DNA of 64,000 nt from Brachionus manjavacas (lineage: Eukaryota > Rotifera > Eurotatoria > Ploima > Brachionidae). The notes under the pieces are model-generated. The model had not been told where the DNA came from, ran no database searches, and saw nothing but the letters and a program-made list of their open reading frames with translations. The stretch covers positions 5,275,501 through 5,339,500 of the forward strand of contig JAHQIY010000007.1 of the NCBI GenBank assembly GCA_019054805.1. Reading direction: 5' to 3'. The position numbers and the translations under genes are program-made. Positions 1 through 10,479 of the stretch are shown here, in pieces. Every line of letters starts with the position of its first letter. Within the stretch, counting starts at the first letter, position 1.

Positions 1-1771
1 GCTGAGAAAAATTTACGACAGGCTGAAGCAGAAAGGCAAAGAGCCGATAATCAACTTAAAGTTGACGAAAGTGCTGAAAAAACAGCAATTGCAGTACACG
101 AAGCAGCTAAATTGAGACTTAGAGCAGCAGAAGTTCAACTTGAACAAGCCAAAGCCAGTCTGCAAGCAGCCATAACAGCCGCAGCAGTCGCTGGACCCAT
201 TGCTAGTGCAACTGTTGCATCTGCAAAGGCGGCTGTAGCTCTAGCCTCAGCCAATTTGGCTACGGCGACAACACAATGTGCTTCTGCGTTTTCACAAAGG
301 AAAAAAGCAGAAGCTAAAAAGCAAAATTCCAAAATAAAATTAGAAATTAAAATTCAAAATAAAAATAAAAAAGAACAAGAACAAAGAACAGCTGAAGCAC
401 ATGACAAAACCTGCAAAACGAATCATCTAAATGCACAGAAAAAAGATCAAGTAACTTCCTTAATGTTTAAATTTAAACTTACCATCTTGATGAACTTTTT
501 AAAAAAATTTTAAGAGCACAAAAATTAGATTAGATCAAAAAATCAGTGAAAGGGACAAAAAAAAGGAAGAACTTAATAGAGAGAATGCAAATTATGAACA
601 GATAAAAGCTAGAATTGAAACATTGAAAAAAGAAAAAAGAAATTTGAAAGATAATTTTGAAAAGAAAAATCAAGAGCATAAAGACTTGGTAAACAATGAA
701 ACCAATGTTCAGGCAAAATTAAGAGATCTAAATGAAAAGCAAACAAAATTGAAAAATTCCATTAAAAGTTATGAAGAAAGCATAAAGAGACATCAGGATA
801 ACAAAAATGCTAAACTTAAAGAGCTTTCAACACTTCAAAAGGAAATTGATAGAGCCGAAGCTGAAGTTAAAAATATTCAACAGGAAAAGAATTCAAAATA
901 TTTGAATATACAAGAGATAACCAGAAACTGTAGTGCTTTGCAATCAAACATAGATATGCAAAGCGAAAAATTGGAATTTTTAAATTTGAGTATCCATCAG
1001 CTGAGAGAAAAAAAGCGAGAATCTGAAAAGCAGAAAAGAGAGTTGGAAAGAAAGATAAGTACATTAAAAGAAGAAATAAGTGGGAAAAAAAGTGCACTAA
1101 ATGAGAAAAAATCTAGTTTAAACTCGAACAAAAAACTGCTTAATTCAAAGTTACAAGAGATTGAAAATAAAAGAAAAGTTTTGGAAAATTTAAATGACAA
1201 AAAGAACCGGTTGGACTACGAAATAGATTGTAGAAACAGCGAAATGTCATCTTTGAATTCAAGGAAAGCAGCTAATGAGTCAGCTATTCAAAATTGTGTA
1301 AGCAAGAAACGAGACTTTCAGTCTAAACTTAGAGATTTGAAAAAAAATGAAAAAGAGCTACACTCTAAAGAAACAAAATTAGAAAGTGAAATAAACAAAA
1401 CTCAAAATAAGTACGACAATAAGAAAAATGAATTGAGGAGAATACTCGGTGACCAGAATAATTTGGAAAATCGAAAATCCGAAAAGTCAAAAGTAATTCG
1501 TGAAGTTACTAAAGAATATGACAATTTGAGTGCTCAAATCTCACTTAAATGTGGTGAAATTGATTTTAAGAAAAAAAATATTGACGGCAAGAACCGATTG
1601 TTAGGGAGTCAAAATTTTAAATACAATGAAACTCGCCAGAATTTAAGACAAGCTAGGGTTAACATAGCACGACAACGACAAGTGAGAATTAATGATCAAG
1701 AAATTGATTTAGATGGTCATCTAAGCTACAGAGAAAGTGAGTTGAATAGCGAACATGAGTTGGAATTATAA
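1..1771 (+). CDS. Long coiled-coil protein, 3' part of gene
   Basis: The reading frame is open at the first base, so the gene starts upstream. Two exons are seen, 1-450 and 515-1771, joined in phase 0 by a 64-bp intron (GTAACT...TTTTAAG). They give at least 568 residues ending in TAA at 1769. The first 60 or so residues are charged heptads. Residues about 45-95 are very rich in Ala (AAITAAAVAGPIASATVASA). The rest is Lys/Glu/Leu/Asn-rich heptads typical of a long two-stranded coiled coil, with no Pro and few aromatic residues. No ATPase head, hinge or other domain is visible, so SMC-like resemblance would be compositional only. A structural or cytoskeletal role is inference. The terminal residues are acidic and less regular. 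Confidence 0.75.
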
Positions 1772-2229
1772 ATTTTAATATTTTGATTTTATTACAGATT
1801 TAATTATTTTTTTTGCTTGACTTTCGAAATTTTAAGATTCTGCGTTGATTTTTTTTATAAAAAAGTTATAAAAAGTTTGCAAGTAGGGATTCTAGTGAAA
1901 AAAAATCCCCAAACGAGTCTTTTTGAATGACTCTGAAAAATTACTTTAATTATTTTAAAATATTTTTGAATAAAAAAAAAGTTATTTTCACTTGACAAAA
2001 AAAAATGAACATGTCAATGTCATTACTACAGTAGGTAATGAATTTTTCTTTATTAAATGAGTATTTGTATTAATTATTTGGATGCACTAATAATTGATTT
2101 TTGAGAGTTTGTTTATTGTCAAAATGATTAAAAAATAAATCAAAAATAAGTACATAAAGATGGCATTCATTGATATTTTTGAGTGCTACAAAAATATCAA
2201 TGAATGCCAAATAATCAAAAAAAAGAAAA
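1772..2229. other. Intergenic, AT-rich
   Basis: This stretch has no coding signal. It follows the coiled-coil gene, and the only structured item is the perfect hairpin at 2161-2209, listed separately. Confidence 0.6.
2161..2209. repeat. Perfect inverted repeat, 21-bp arms, 7-base loop
   Basis: The arm at 2161-2181 is exactly complementary to 2189-2209; the loop is AGTGCTA. It is one of several perfect short-loop hairpins in the window. No target duplication was seen. Confidence 0.85.
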
Positions 2230-2762
2230 ATAATTAAATATTATCCTCTAATAACTTCTTTTTTTGCTAATCTGGGTCTGCTTCTCTTTTTTTTGTCCGA
2301 TGAGAACTGATTTAGCTATTAATGAAGGATTGAAGTCTTGCTTGGATATATACACTTTTGGAAAACAAGGACAAGTGCATTCATCCTTTTTTCAATCTAG
2401 TCGATACTCTTTATCAAGACACGTATTTAATGACTTTTCAGCATCAGAGATCCAGACATAATCAAATGCTGACTGTAGGAACAGTCTCAAATGTAACCTA
2501 TTTCGAATTTTTTTGATCTTTAATAATTCTATTAGTAGCTTCTAATGCAATATTGTAGTTGGAACAAATAAATGTGCATCTTCAAACCATCCTAAATGCA
2601 AATTATTCCATTCTAAAAAAAATAATCGAAATATTCTTTGATGGATGAACTAGTCTCAATAGCTTTATTCCATTCTTTTAAAAGTAAATTGAATTCCCAA
2701 CTCAAACATTGTACGAGTTGGTTATATTTGAATATATTCTATGTCCAATATTATTTCTGTAG
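2230..2762 (-). pseudogene. MULE transposase remnant (SWIM zinc-finger end)
   Basis: Minus-strand translation in shifting frames gives a stretch like the MULE signature WFEDAHLFVPTT..ALEATN.IIK (about 2520-2620). It then gives W(I)SDAEKSLN and CTCPCFPKVYISKQ (about 2330-2450), which matches the SWIM zinc-finger pattern CxC...C/KxH in a decayed form, the expected His/Cys being changed. It ends in IGQKK. Frameshifts and stops break it throughout, so it is a dead copy. The TIR element at 2771-5061 lies immediately beside it and may have inserted into it. Family assignment rests on recognised motifs only. Confidence 0.5.
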
Positions 2763-2930
2763 CTAAATCTGGCTATAGTCTGTTATGTGAACGTGCGATC
2801 ACATATTTTTTCAAAAAATTAATTATTTGGTCGCGCATAAATTATGATCACATAATTTTTTTGTTAAAATAATGTGTGAACATACAAACATTTAATTAAA
2901 TTATGTGATCTTAGCTTTCAATAAAGGTTT

Positions 2931-3490
2931 TTTTATTGATTAATTAAATTGAAAAATATTATGTAACGATGATGAAGATATCAACGTATCGATTTATAGC
3001 TATGATGACAATGTTATGATTTTAAATCAAATAGAAAGTATATTTAAGATTTTTGAATATAAAAAAAGCGTTTTGAATTTGCCGACTTGAATACGTCTCA
3101 AAGAGCATTAATACACGAAAAGTGTACTGAAGAAGAAATTTATCATTGGACCGAAAGTAGCAAAATTTACCTTTCAAAATAAGAGATTTTTTGAAACACA
3201 TTCCAAAACAAGACATTTAGAGGCTAAAATGCAACAAAAATTTTTGACATTAACGCGAAATTAGCAACTGGTATAAGTGGTATTAAGCGAAAGGCTTATG
3301 AAATTGAAAAAGTTTCTTACCAGAATCCAAAACCATCGAAAATGGCTATATTAGAAGTTGGCAAGATTATAGATAAGCCAAAAAAATTGGTCAGGTACAA
3401 TGCGTTTTGTGCAAAGCTATAGGCGTTGAAAAGTTTTTAGAGAATGAATGGGGATTGAAAATCCATAAAGGCCGCTCGCATAAAAACATA
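2931..3490 (+). pseudogene. Broken coding cargo of TIR element (R3H-like and C2H2-like motifs)
   Basis: Plus-strand frames give several linked coding-like pieces. The first is SQRALIHEKCTEEEIYHW (about 3090-3150), which recalls the core of R3H nucleic-acid-binding domains. The second is a lysine-rich stretch ATGISGIKRKAYEIEKV (about 3265-3315). The third, CVLCKAIGVE...GLKIHKGRSH (about 3400-3480), is a C-x2-C...H-x4-H pattern like fingers in retroelement and transposon proteins. Frameshifts and stops separate them. Near-identical AT-rich direct repeats of about 25 bp bracket the segment (near 2931 and near 3513). Whether this is a remnant of the element's own gene or captured host sequence cannot be told here. 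Confidence 0.35.
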
Positions 3491-3604
3491 ATTAATAAAC
3501 ATTAAAAAAAATTTTTATTGATTAATTGAATTAAATAATTTTTCATCGATCACATTTTTTTTTCTTCATTACGTTCACACCTTTTTTTTCAAATTAAATT
3601 ATGT

Positions 3605-4435
3605 GATCGAAATTGACACACGTTCACAAAACAAATCAGTTAGAATACTTAGGATTCATTATAGATTCTAATCTTGACTTTAACACACAGGCAATTATAA
3701 ATTTTAAAAAAGTTCAGAGCAGCTTTTTTGGAATTTCGTATCTTCTGCCTAAAAAAAGTCCTTCCTCTTCACCTAAATTCAAATCATTTATATACAGAAC
3801 ATATTGCTTATCTAAATTCAGATATGGTATTGAGGCTCTCACTCTTAATTCGACCACAAAGGATTCAATTAATAAATTACAAAACAACTTAATTAGACAA
3901 ATGTTTGGTTTAAAAACCTATTGTCACATATAAAAAACCACAAGCAATTCAGAATACAGCAGTAAGATCTATCCTTAAGTTAAAATATGATACTCCCTCC
4001 AACATCGTGCAACATGAAGCTTTTAATAAACTAAAATTACTAACAGTCTCGAATCGTCTTTTTGAGTTGAGCGAGAAATATGTTGGGACAGGACTGAGTC
4101 ATTCTATTCCATTGGTTGAAAGACTGGTGAAAGAATACAAAGAAGGTTTCGAATCAAGAAATATCGAGTACCCAACTCCATTGTGTAATTGCTACCTTAC
4201 TATTTCTTCTTTTTTTCCTGAAACTTGAACTATTTAAACATGTGCCACATGAAACAATCTTTTCCAATTTATGTCTTTTCAACTTTAATTTTTTTGTTAG
4301 CTTATTTACTCTATTTTGATTCTTTTTTTTATCTAATTTTATTAACTTTAATTTTATTTTTTTTATTTTATTTTTAATTTATTCTGAAGGAGCTTTAGCT
4401 CGGTACAGAAAACAAATAAATAAAATAAATAAATC
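3605..4435 (+). pseudogene. LINE fragment, RT C-terminus and 3' tail
   Basis: 3613-3933 encodes the region just after the reverse transcriptase core (QLEYLGFIIDSNLDF, then FRYGIEAL), and 4007-4228 its distal end after a frameshift. The 3' end carries a compact nested hairpin at about 4381-4410 (TTCTG-GAGC-TTTA-GCTC-CAGAA) followed by an AAATAAAT-type tail ending near 4434. It is heavily 5'-truncated and inserted inside the TIR element. It belongs to the broad CR1/Jockey-like LINE group by motif, and the exact clade is not determined. Confidence 0.7.
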
Positions 4436-5005
4436 ACGAGTCTTAAAAGTACTGAAAGTTTTCAACTTTGATGAACTTTATCTATTTTCAAAACTAACTT
4501 TTATTGATACAATTAAATATAATTATCTATCATCACAATTTTTAAAATATATGCTTAATGACCCCCCCTCTAATAAATCTTTTTCCTCTGACTTGGTTCT
4601 TATTTCCAAGTACTTTAAAATTGAAACCTCAAAAATCACACCAAATACAAACCAACTTAAAGAAAATCTTAAGATTAATCTGATAAGTAATGATGGTATA
4701 TCTGATTCAATTTGGTTATGTCTATGCAATTTAAAATTAAAACATTTCAGAACTCTCCTAAACGAGCTAATTCAAAATAAAAGAAATTCATGAATTTTGG
4801 TCCAAATTATCTTGCTTTCTAACTTTCATGCCTTTTTCTATTTTCGAACTAATGTTCCTTTTTTATTTTTTGTAATTTTATTTTTAGGTAATAATTTTTC
4901 ATTTCTAAAAAAAACACAAAAACACAAAAAATCTTTATATATATTTTTTTTTTTTACTTCTCCTTAAAGGAGGTTAATTCAATTCAATAAATAAATAACT
5001 AAACA
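4436..5005 (+). pseudogene. Second LINE 3' fragment
   Basis: The open frame from about 4436 to 4792 reads VLKVLKVFNFDELYLFSKLTF and on to QNKRNS-stop, the usual region distal to a LINE reverse transcriptase. A short 3' UTR with CTCCTTAAAGGAGG (a small hairpin) and an AATAAATAAATAA tail follows to about 5005. It abuts the tail of the previous LINE copy, so it probably represents an independent insertion at or near the same site. Confidence 0.55.
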
Positions 5006-5069
5006 AAACTATATTTATGCGCGATCATCAATTTTGTCCGTTCACATAACAGACTATAGCCCTAAATCT

Positions 5070-6600
5070 TTATCTTTTATTCTATAAAATCTATAATCAT
5101 TTTTTTTTCAAATAAAACCAGCACATGATCTCATTAATAATGGAATTATCCGAATGGAGTGACATGTCTTTAAAAAAGAGTACTCTATTTTATAACATGT
5201 AAAAAGCTCTTTGGCAACATGTAACTAAATTCTGATAATTACGCTATTTGGAAAATTTAATACAAAGCGCCCAAATTTTAAAATGTAAATTAAAAGATTA
5301 CTTTTATTTATTAACTGCTAACAAATTATTTTAACACATTTTAATTTAGTTTAATGAGTAAATTAAAAATTACAAAGTTTAAAAATCATCTGATATTATT
5401 AGATTTTTTCAAAAATTAAATTAAAAGAAAAATACTAATTTAAATGTAGATAACTTTCGAAATTTGGATGATTTAAAGATATTAAATCTAATTGAAAATC
5501 TTATTTTATTAAAATTTTCTCTGGTCAATTAAAATTACTACCTCTAGATTTTAAAAAAATCATCTAAAAACTCAAATCCAAATTAATTGAAAAATCCTTT
5601 TTCTTAAAAAATTTAAATTTCCCAATTTTTTTTCTATAAAATAATTTGAAAAAAAAATAGATATTTTAAAGTAAAATTTGAAATTTTTCGAAGATTTTTT
5701 TTGTGAATTATTTGAGTAAAGCACTATGTTACACAAAATAAAGTAAATCAATCTAAATGTTTTAAACTTTTAGTCTAAACCAAGAACTACTTTTACCTGA
5801 GTTGTCTGACAAGTGGTCAACACTGGTACTGAAAAATTTATTCAAAAACATTAATAAAATCAAATAAAGATTATTGCACGTTGACAGTGTGAATGTTACT
5901 AGTAAAAGATACTAGTAAAGGCTAATGTTGCATTTATTCTTTTTAGTCAATAATTGTTCATTTTTCTCACATAACAAAATACACCACATAATATTTGCAA
6001 AAATTTATATACAAAAAAAAGTTTAGTTGAGATCTTAAGAGAAAACTGCTGGTCTGGCCGCCAATTTGGCCGCATCCAAACCAGCCGGACTTGACCGCGA
6101 CCCAACATAACCAAAAATCATATAAGCTTTGCATTATAGATTTGAATATTATTTTCGCTTGGTTTTTCTTTTCAATTGTTTTATTTTTATTTTATTTTGC
6201 AATAGTGAATTAATTATTTAGACATTGACAAAGAAAAAAATTATCGATTTTTACATTATTAATTATAATATTCACCAAAAAAATATATTTAAATGTGGAT
6301 AAAGTTTACATTTCCAATTTTAACAAAAAACGCTAAAAATTACGCAAATGCTGAATGATTTAGCATTTTTTTAAAATCTATTGTTTTGCTTTTAAATATT
6401 TTTATTTTCCAAAGGAAAAATTTAATTAAAGTTAATTTGAAGTTAAATAAAAAGAAATAGAAATAGCTGCCGGTATGATTTTTGTTTTTTAAAAAATATA
6501 GAAGAAAATTTTTGTTGTTGTTGTTGAAAAGAACAGGACAGAATTTTTAATAAGGCTTGATTTCATCAAATAAAAAAGGCTGGGAAAAGTGACCTAAATT
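5070..6600. other. Intergenic, AT-rich
   Basis: I see no gene. A GC-richer island at 6040-6112 is listed separately. The rest is low-complexity A/T sequence. Confidence 0.55.
6040..6112. repeat. Remnant of GACCG-rich dispersed repeat
   Basis: This GC-rich island in AT-rich sequence has short self-complementary parts (CTGGT...ACCAG, GGCCGC...). It ends in CTTGACCGCGACCCAACA, which resembles the right end of the TIR element at 29772-30246 (CTTGACCGTATCCAACA). It is probably a truncated copy of that family. Confidence 0.4.
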
Positions 6601-7170
6601 AAAGGAAATGTTTCGATTTAAAACATTATAAAAAATATAAACTCAATGTCAATTTGTAAAATCATTTTCAAAAACTTTATTCGTTCGCAATTCGACTATG
6701 CGTTCATCCCTTTATTATGCTCAACCCAAAAAATCACATCTGACATCCAAAAACTTCAAAACAAAGTGCTCAAACACATCAAATTTTTCCCATTAAAAAC
6801 CAAAATTGTTACCATCCACAAATCCCTCAACTTAGACTTATTAGAAACCAGATCAAAAAAGCTTTTGCACAAATTCCTAACCAAAAGGGCAAATCATCAA
6901 CAACTAATCCAATATCTCGAGTCATATCATGCCCAACTCACAGTAAACAACACGAATGAAAAATTCAATTCACTATTTCAAATATTCAAATCTATTTTAG
7001 ACGATGTTTAATTTCGTTTCTTTTTAAAACTAGTTTTTATTGTAATTTTTTTTTATTTTATTTTTATTCGTTTTTTTACACTCGTTGGGCTAAAAAGAAG
7101 GACTTAGTTCCATTCTGTGCTGCCCGAGGCTCCCCTCAAATTATTTAAAATAATAATAATAATAATATTT
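6601..7170 (+). pseudogene. LINE fragment, RT C-terminus and 3' tail
   Basis: 6646-7011 encodes IIFKNFIRSQFDYAFIPLLC...KLQNKVLKHIKFF. This is the post-RT domain of a LINE in the arrangement IxxSQFDYA...IxKLQNKxLK, common to CR1/Jockey-like elements. The frame stops at 7009. A 3' UTR with GAAGGACTTAGTTCCATTC and a final AAT repeat reaches 7170. The copy is 5'-truncated. The tail ends five bases before the ATG of the ATPase fragment, so the insertion may have removed or displaced that gene's true start. Confidence 0.65.
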
Positions 7171-7174
7171 AAAT

Positions 7175-7873
7175 ATGTCCTATTTTGACTTCTTTGATAA
7201 AAATTTTTTCGAGTTTTGTAAAAAAAATGATTTAAAATTTGAGTTTTCTTGTGGACAAACAAATAGTAGAGGACAAGTAAATTTAACGAAGGCAGATTTC
7301 AAAGCTCTAACTGGTATAAATGGAATTGGTAAATCAAGATTATTACAATTAATTCGAGAATATATTGTAACTATTAAAAATGAAAATTATCCTTATATGA
7401 TAGTTAGAAGATTAGATTATGGTGAACATGATGATGAATATGATCCTGATAAAACCGAGCATCCTCTAGTTACTCAAAAAGTATTAAAAAGATTTGATTG
7501 TGATTACAAAATCTGGGAAAATCTCATTTGTAATCCACCTTCAAATATTTCTTCTGAATTTAATAAAATTTTTGAATATTATTATCAAAGTAGAGATATA
7601 ATCGATTCTATAATGGGTTCAAATGAAGTTGAAAAAAAAATTTATTTTGATTAATTTAAAAAATATTTTAGACGACAAATGCTGAAAAAAATTTGCTACG
7701 GAAGCTTGAAGCAATCGTTGATGCTTAATATGCGCTATCAATTTGATTTAGATAAAATTAATAATGTAATTGAAAAAAATGAATATGGTTTACAATTTCC
7801 CTTTAAAATTGAAAAGATTAGTAAAGGATTTGTTGATAAAGCGGATGTTAATCAACGAATTGTATTTATGTAA
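7175..7873 (+). pseudogene. AAA/ABC-type ATPase fragment with Walker A
   Basis: 7175-7654 gives 159 residues. ALTGINGIGKSRLLQLIREY near residues 45-64 is a Walker A P-loop (GINGIGKS) in the setting usual for AAA_15/AAA_21 or SbcC-like ATPases. After a stop at 7652, coding signal resumes in another frame (TNAEKNLLRKLEAIVDA near 7680-7733) and again in a third (MRYQFDLDKINN... to 7873), so at least two frameshifts are present. The ABC signature, Walker B and C-terminal half are absent. Small single-P-loop ATPases of this style are common in bacteria and rare as stand-alone animal genes, so transfer is possible; this is inference. A LINE tail ends directly upstream. Confidence 0.5.
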
Positions 7874-8100
7874 CAGTAAATTTGTAAAGTCCGTAAATTT
7901 GTCAATTTACTAATGTTTTAGGAAAATTGTAAAATTTTAGAAAAAATAATTATGTTTTGTTTTTTTCCTAGTAAATTTACATAGTTCCTAAAGTACTAGT
8001 AATTTTGCAGTTTTTCTAAAAAATGGTTTTAGTATATTACTAAAAAATGTTCAGTAAATAAACAAATAAAAAATAATTTTATTTTAAATTAAAAATGAAT

Positions 8101-10358
8101 TTTTTCTCTCTTGTTTTTCTTTATACAATTGTCACAGCGGTGAGCGATACCGTTCCACTACTGGACGTCGATCAAGAGAGGATACAACGGGAAAAATTTC
8201 ATTCTTTATTCGAGGCTAAAATACTTGAAGATGAACTCAAAAACCCCTAATAAAAGAGGAAAAAAACCAGAACAATTACTTCGCTCGACGATTATAATAC
8301 AATGATCGTATCAATCGAAGAAGCGTATCAAATAACTAGAGGAAGAACCCAAAAAGAATACTATCTTGTAAACAAATATGAAGTCTATACTGTTGGCGAT
8401 ACGGAAAAAATAATTTAAAACGTAAATCTCCTGATGATCCAGTTCGTTTTCTCGTTCCATATGAACAGTTATTTGAGACAATATTTAGAATTCACAATCA
8501 AGTTGGACACAAATGTCGCGATATCATGCTTCAAGCCTGTAATAAAAATCATTTAAATATAACAGTAGAAATGATTACAGGTAATTTTTTTTTCATTTTT
8601 TTTTAATTACTAATTAATCAATTAACCGTTTATGTTTTGAAAATATTAAGCTTTTTTAAACACTTGCAATCATTGTATTATGAATAAGAAGAGAAACAAA
8701 ACAACAGGTGTTGTTGTTAAACCTATTCTTGATTTTCAAATCTCCTGATGGCGAGTTCAAGTGGGTCATGGTGTACCAAGACCATTTTACGAAATTTGTT
8801 GTTCTTCGTCCTTTAAAACACAAATCCGCATTTGATGTGGCAGCAAGCTTAATCGATATTTTTACTATTTTCGGTGTACCTGTGCTTCTTCAATCCGATA
8901 ACGGTCGCGAATTTCGTAACCAAGTAATTACAGCTTTGCAACAAATTTGGCCTGAGTTATCATTTGTCCACGGTCGAGCCCGGCATCCACAGTCTCAGGG
9001 TAGCGTTGAAAGGGCAAACGCGGACATTAAAAAAATGATCGCTACTTGGATGCGAGAAAACAAATCCACAAAGTGGACAACAGGATTTAAATTTGTCCAA
9101 CTTCGTAAGAACCATTCACATCACTCTGACATAAAATGTACCCCTTATAAGGCATTATTTGGGATTGAAACACCTCTCGGTTTAGCTTCAACTACTATTC
9201 CCGTGGAGGAGTGGTCAAAACTTGACAATGCGAAGCAACTATTTGAAACTGTCGGCTATGAGGGACCTGAAGCGGAGCTGTGTTTAAATTTACCCGAAAA
9301 AGACGATGTCGATTTACCAGAAGATGTTTTTAACCCGGCCGATTTCGAGCTTGGCGAGCTTGTTACTCCACCACCACCTCAAGATGAACAACCTATTGCC
9401 GAAATAATGCGAAAGGCAGATACTTTATTGGGGATTAGAAATACTGTTCGCACAAATCAAGGCCTTCAAGCAGAGGCAATGCGCACTAGAAGTAAAAGGT
9501 ACGTTCCAGAAGTTTAAATTGGAGATTATGTTGCTCTGCCAATTCCTGACGTTGACAGAGGTCTTTGTGAGGCTCGCAACTTGATTTGCAGAATTGTTGA
9601 CATTGATTATGATAAATCGCTTTATGAATTAGTCTGCGAAGCAGCTGTTTTAGATACTATGTTTGCAAGGGAAAGTTTTGATTTAGTCAAAGATTGTAGT
9701 GTTGAAGTTGAAGTAAGACTCGATAAAAAAATTGAACGTTAGGCAGGCAGTTAAAGAACTATCAATTGGTGGTGGTCAAGGTATACTTAAGTGTAATTGT
9801 ACTGGGGGATGTTTAACAAATCGTTGTTCATGTAAGAAGGCAGGGCTTTTATGCAACTCGAGATGTCACGGGACTAATGGCAGTAAAACAGCAGAATCAA
9901 ATTTAAATAAAAAGCCGCTTGGAAATGATGTCGAAAATAAATTATTAAAAATCTTTCAAGAAGTTAAACAACACCTAAAAAAATTTAATCTAGAATTTCT
10001 AAACGATGTTTTAACAAGTAATTTGAATTATGAAGATGATGATATGAATAGTAGTAGCAGTAGTAGTAAAGATTTCCGTGACGTGAGCCTGAATAATTTG
10101 AAAATATTAATAAATGTTTTGAAAGAATCAATATAAGTTAATAAAATTAACATAAGAAAAAAATACAAGGAAATAATTAAAAATATAATACAGCTGATCA
10201 AAAAATTAAAAGAAGTCAACAAAGAAGATTTTAACGATAGGGTTGAAAAAGCGGATATTCTTTTATTGAATGATAATATTTTTGGACAAAAGTGTTTTGC
10301 TATTGAAAAACATGAACTGAGAGAACAAAGTCTATTTTTGAAAAATAGAACCAAAAAA
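8101..10358 (+). pseudogene. KRBA2-like integrase gene, decayed
   Basis: Conserved pieces occur in order. The N-terminus is near 8101. VGHKCRDIMLQACNKNHLNI (about 8490-8560) is the His pair of an integrase zinc domain. An intron follows at about 8581-8650, with phase-1 ends that still match, then TCNHCIMNKKR, the Cys pair. The integrase core has DGEFKWVMVYQDHFTKFVVL, LQSDNGREF and QSQGSVERANADI (about 8745-9050), so the DDE residues (D, D, E) can be assigned. A C-terminal Cys cluster CNCTGGCLTNRCSCKKAGLLC (about 9795-9860) is typical of KRBA2-like proteins. Breaks are frameshifts near 8420, 8735 (with loss of about 10 codons) and 9730, and in-frame TAA at 9515 and 10134, after which the frame stays open to 10358. 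The gene derives from a transposable-element integrase. Confidence 0.7.
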
Positions 10359-10395
10359 TAAAAAAGAAAAAATTAAAATTAATGACAAAAAAAAA

Positions 10396-10468
10396 TGCCG
10401 AAACTCGGGATCGAACCAAGGACCTTTAGATCTTCAGTCTAACGCTCTCCCAACTGAGCTATTTCGGC
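10396..10468 (-). tRNA. tRNA-Phe-GAA: tRNA-Phe (GAA)
   Basis: It is 73 nt on the minus strand with full cloverleaf features. The acceptor stem GCCGAAA pairs with the 3' end TTTCGGC and discriminator A; the D-arm is AGCTCAGTTGGGAGAGC; the anticodon loop is ACTGAAGAT, giving GAA; and the T-arm is GGTTCGATCC. It has no intron. A T run follows on the minus strand, as expected for RNA polymerase III termination. Confidence 0.96.
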
Positions 10469-10479
10469 TTTTTTCTATC

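Larger units (their letters stand above)
2771..5061. mobile_element. DNA transposon-like element with 23-bp TIRs and 8-bp TSD
   Basis: The ends 2771-2793 and 5039-5061 are perfect inverted repeats that begin GGCTATAGTCTG. They are flanked by identical 8-bp copies CTAAATCT (2763-2770 and 5062-5069), a target-site duplication. Subterminal GCGCATAAAT motifs are also inverted between the ends, and GATCACAT/GTTCACA motifs recur inside. An 8-bp TSD fits hAT, P or Merlin groups; the GG start would suit Merlin better, but no transposase is seen, so the family is open. The interior carries a coding remnant (2931-3490) and two LINE 3' ends (3605-5005). Confidence 0.8.

Noticed and set aside
867..1200. 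Minus-strand frames opposite the coiled-coil gene
   Set aside because: They are mirror images of Lys/Glu-rich codons read as Phe/Ser, not genes.
7870..8060. Possible MITE built from GTAAATTT and CTAGTAA motifs
   Set aside because: Motifs recur in both orientations, but no defined ends or target duplication could be found.
10028..10354. 108-codon minus-strand frame
   Set aside because: It is the shadow of the integrase-gene tail on the plus strand; Leu/Phe runs come from Glu/Lys codons.
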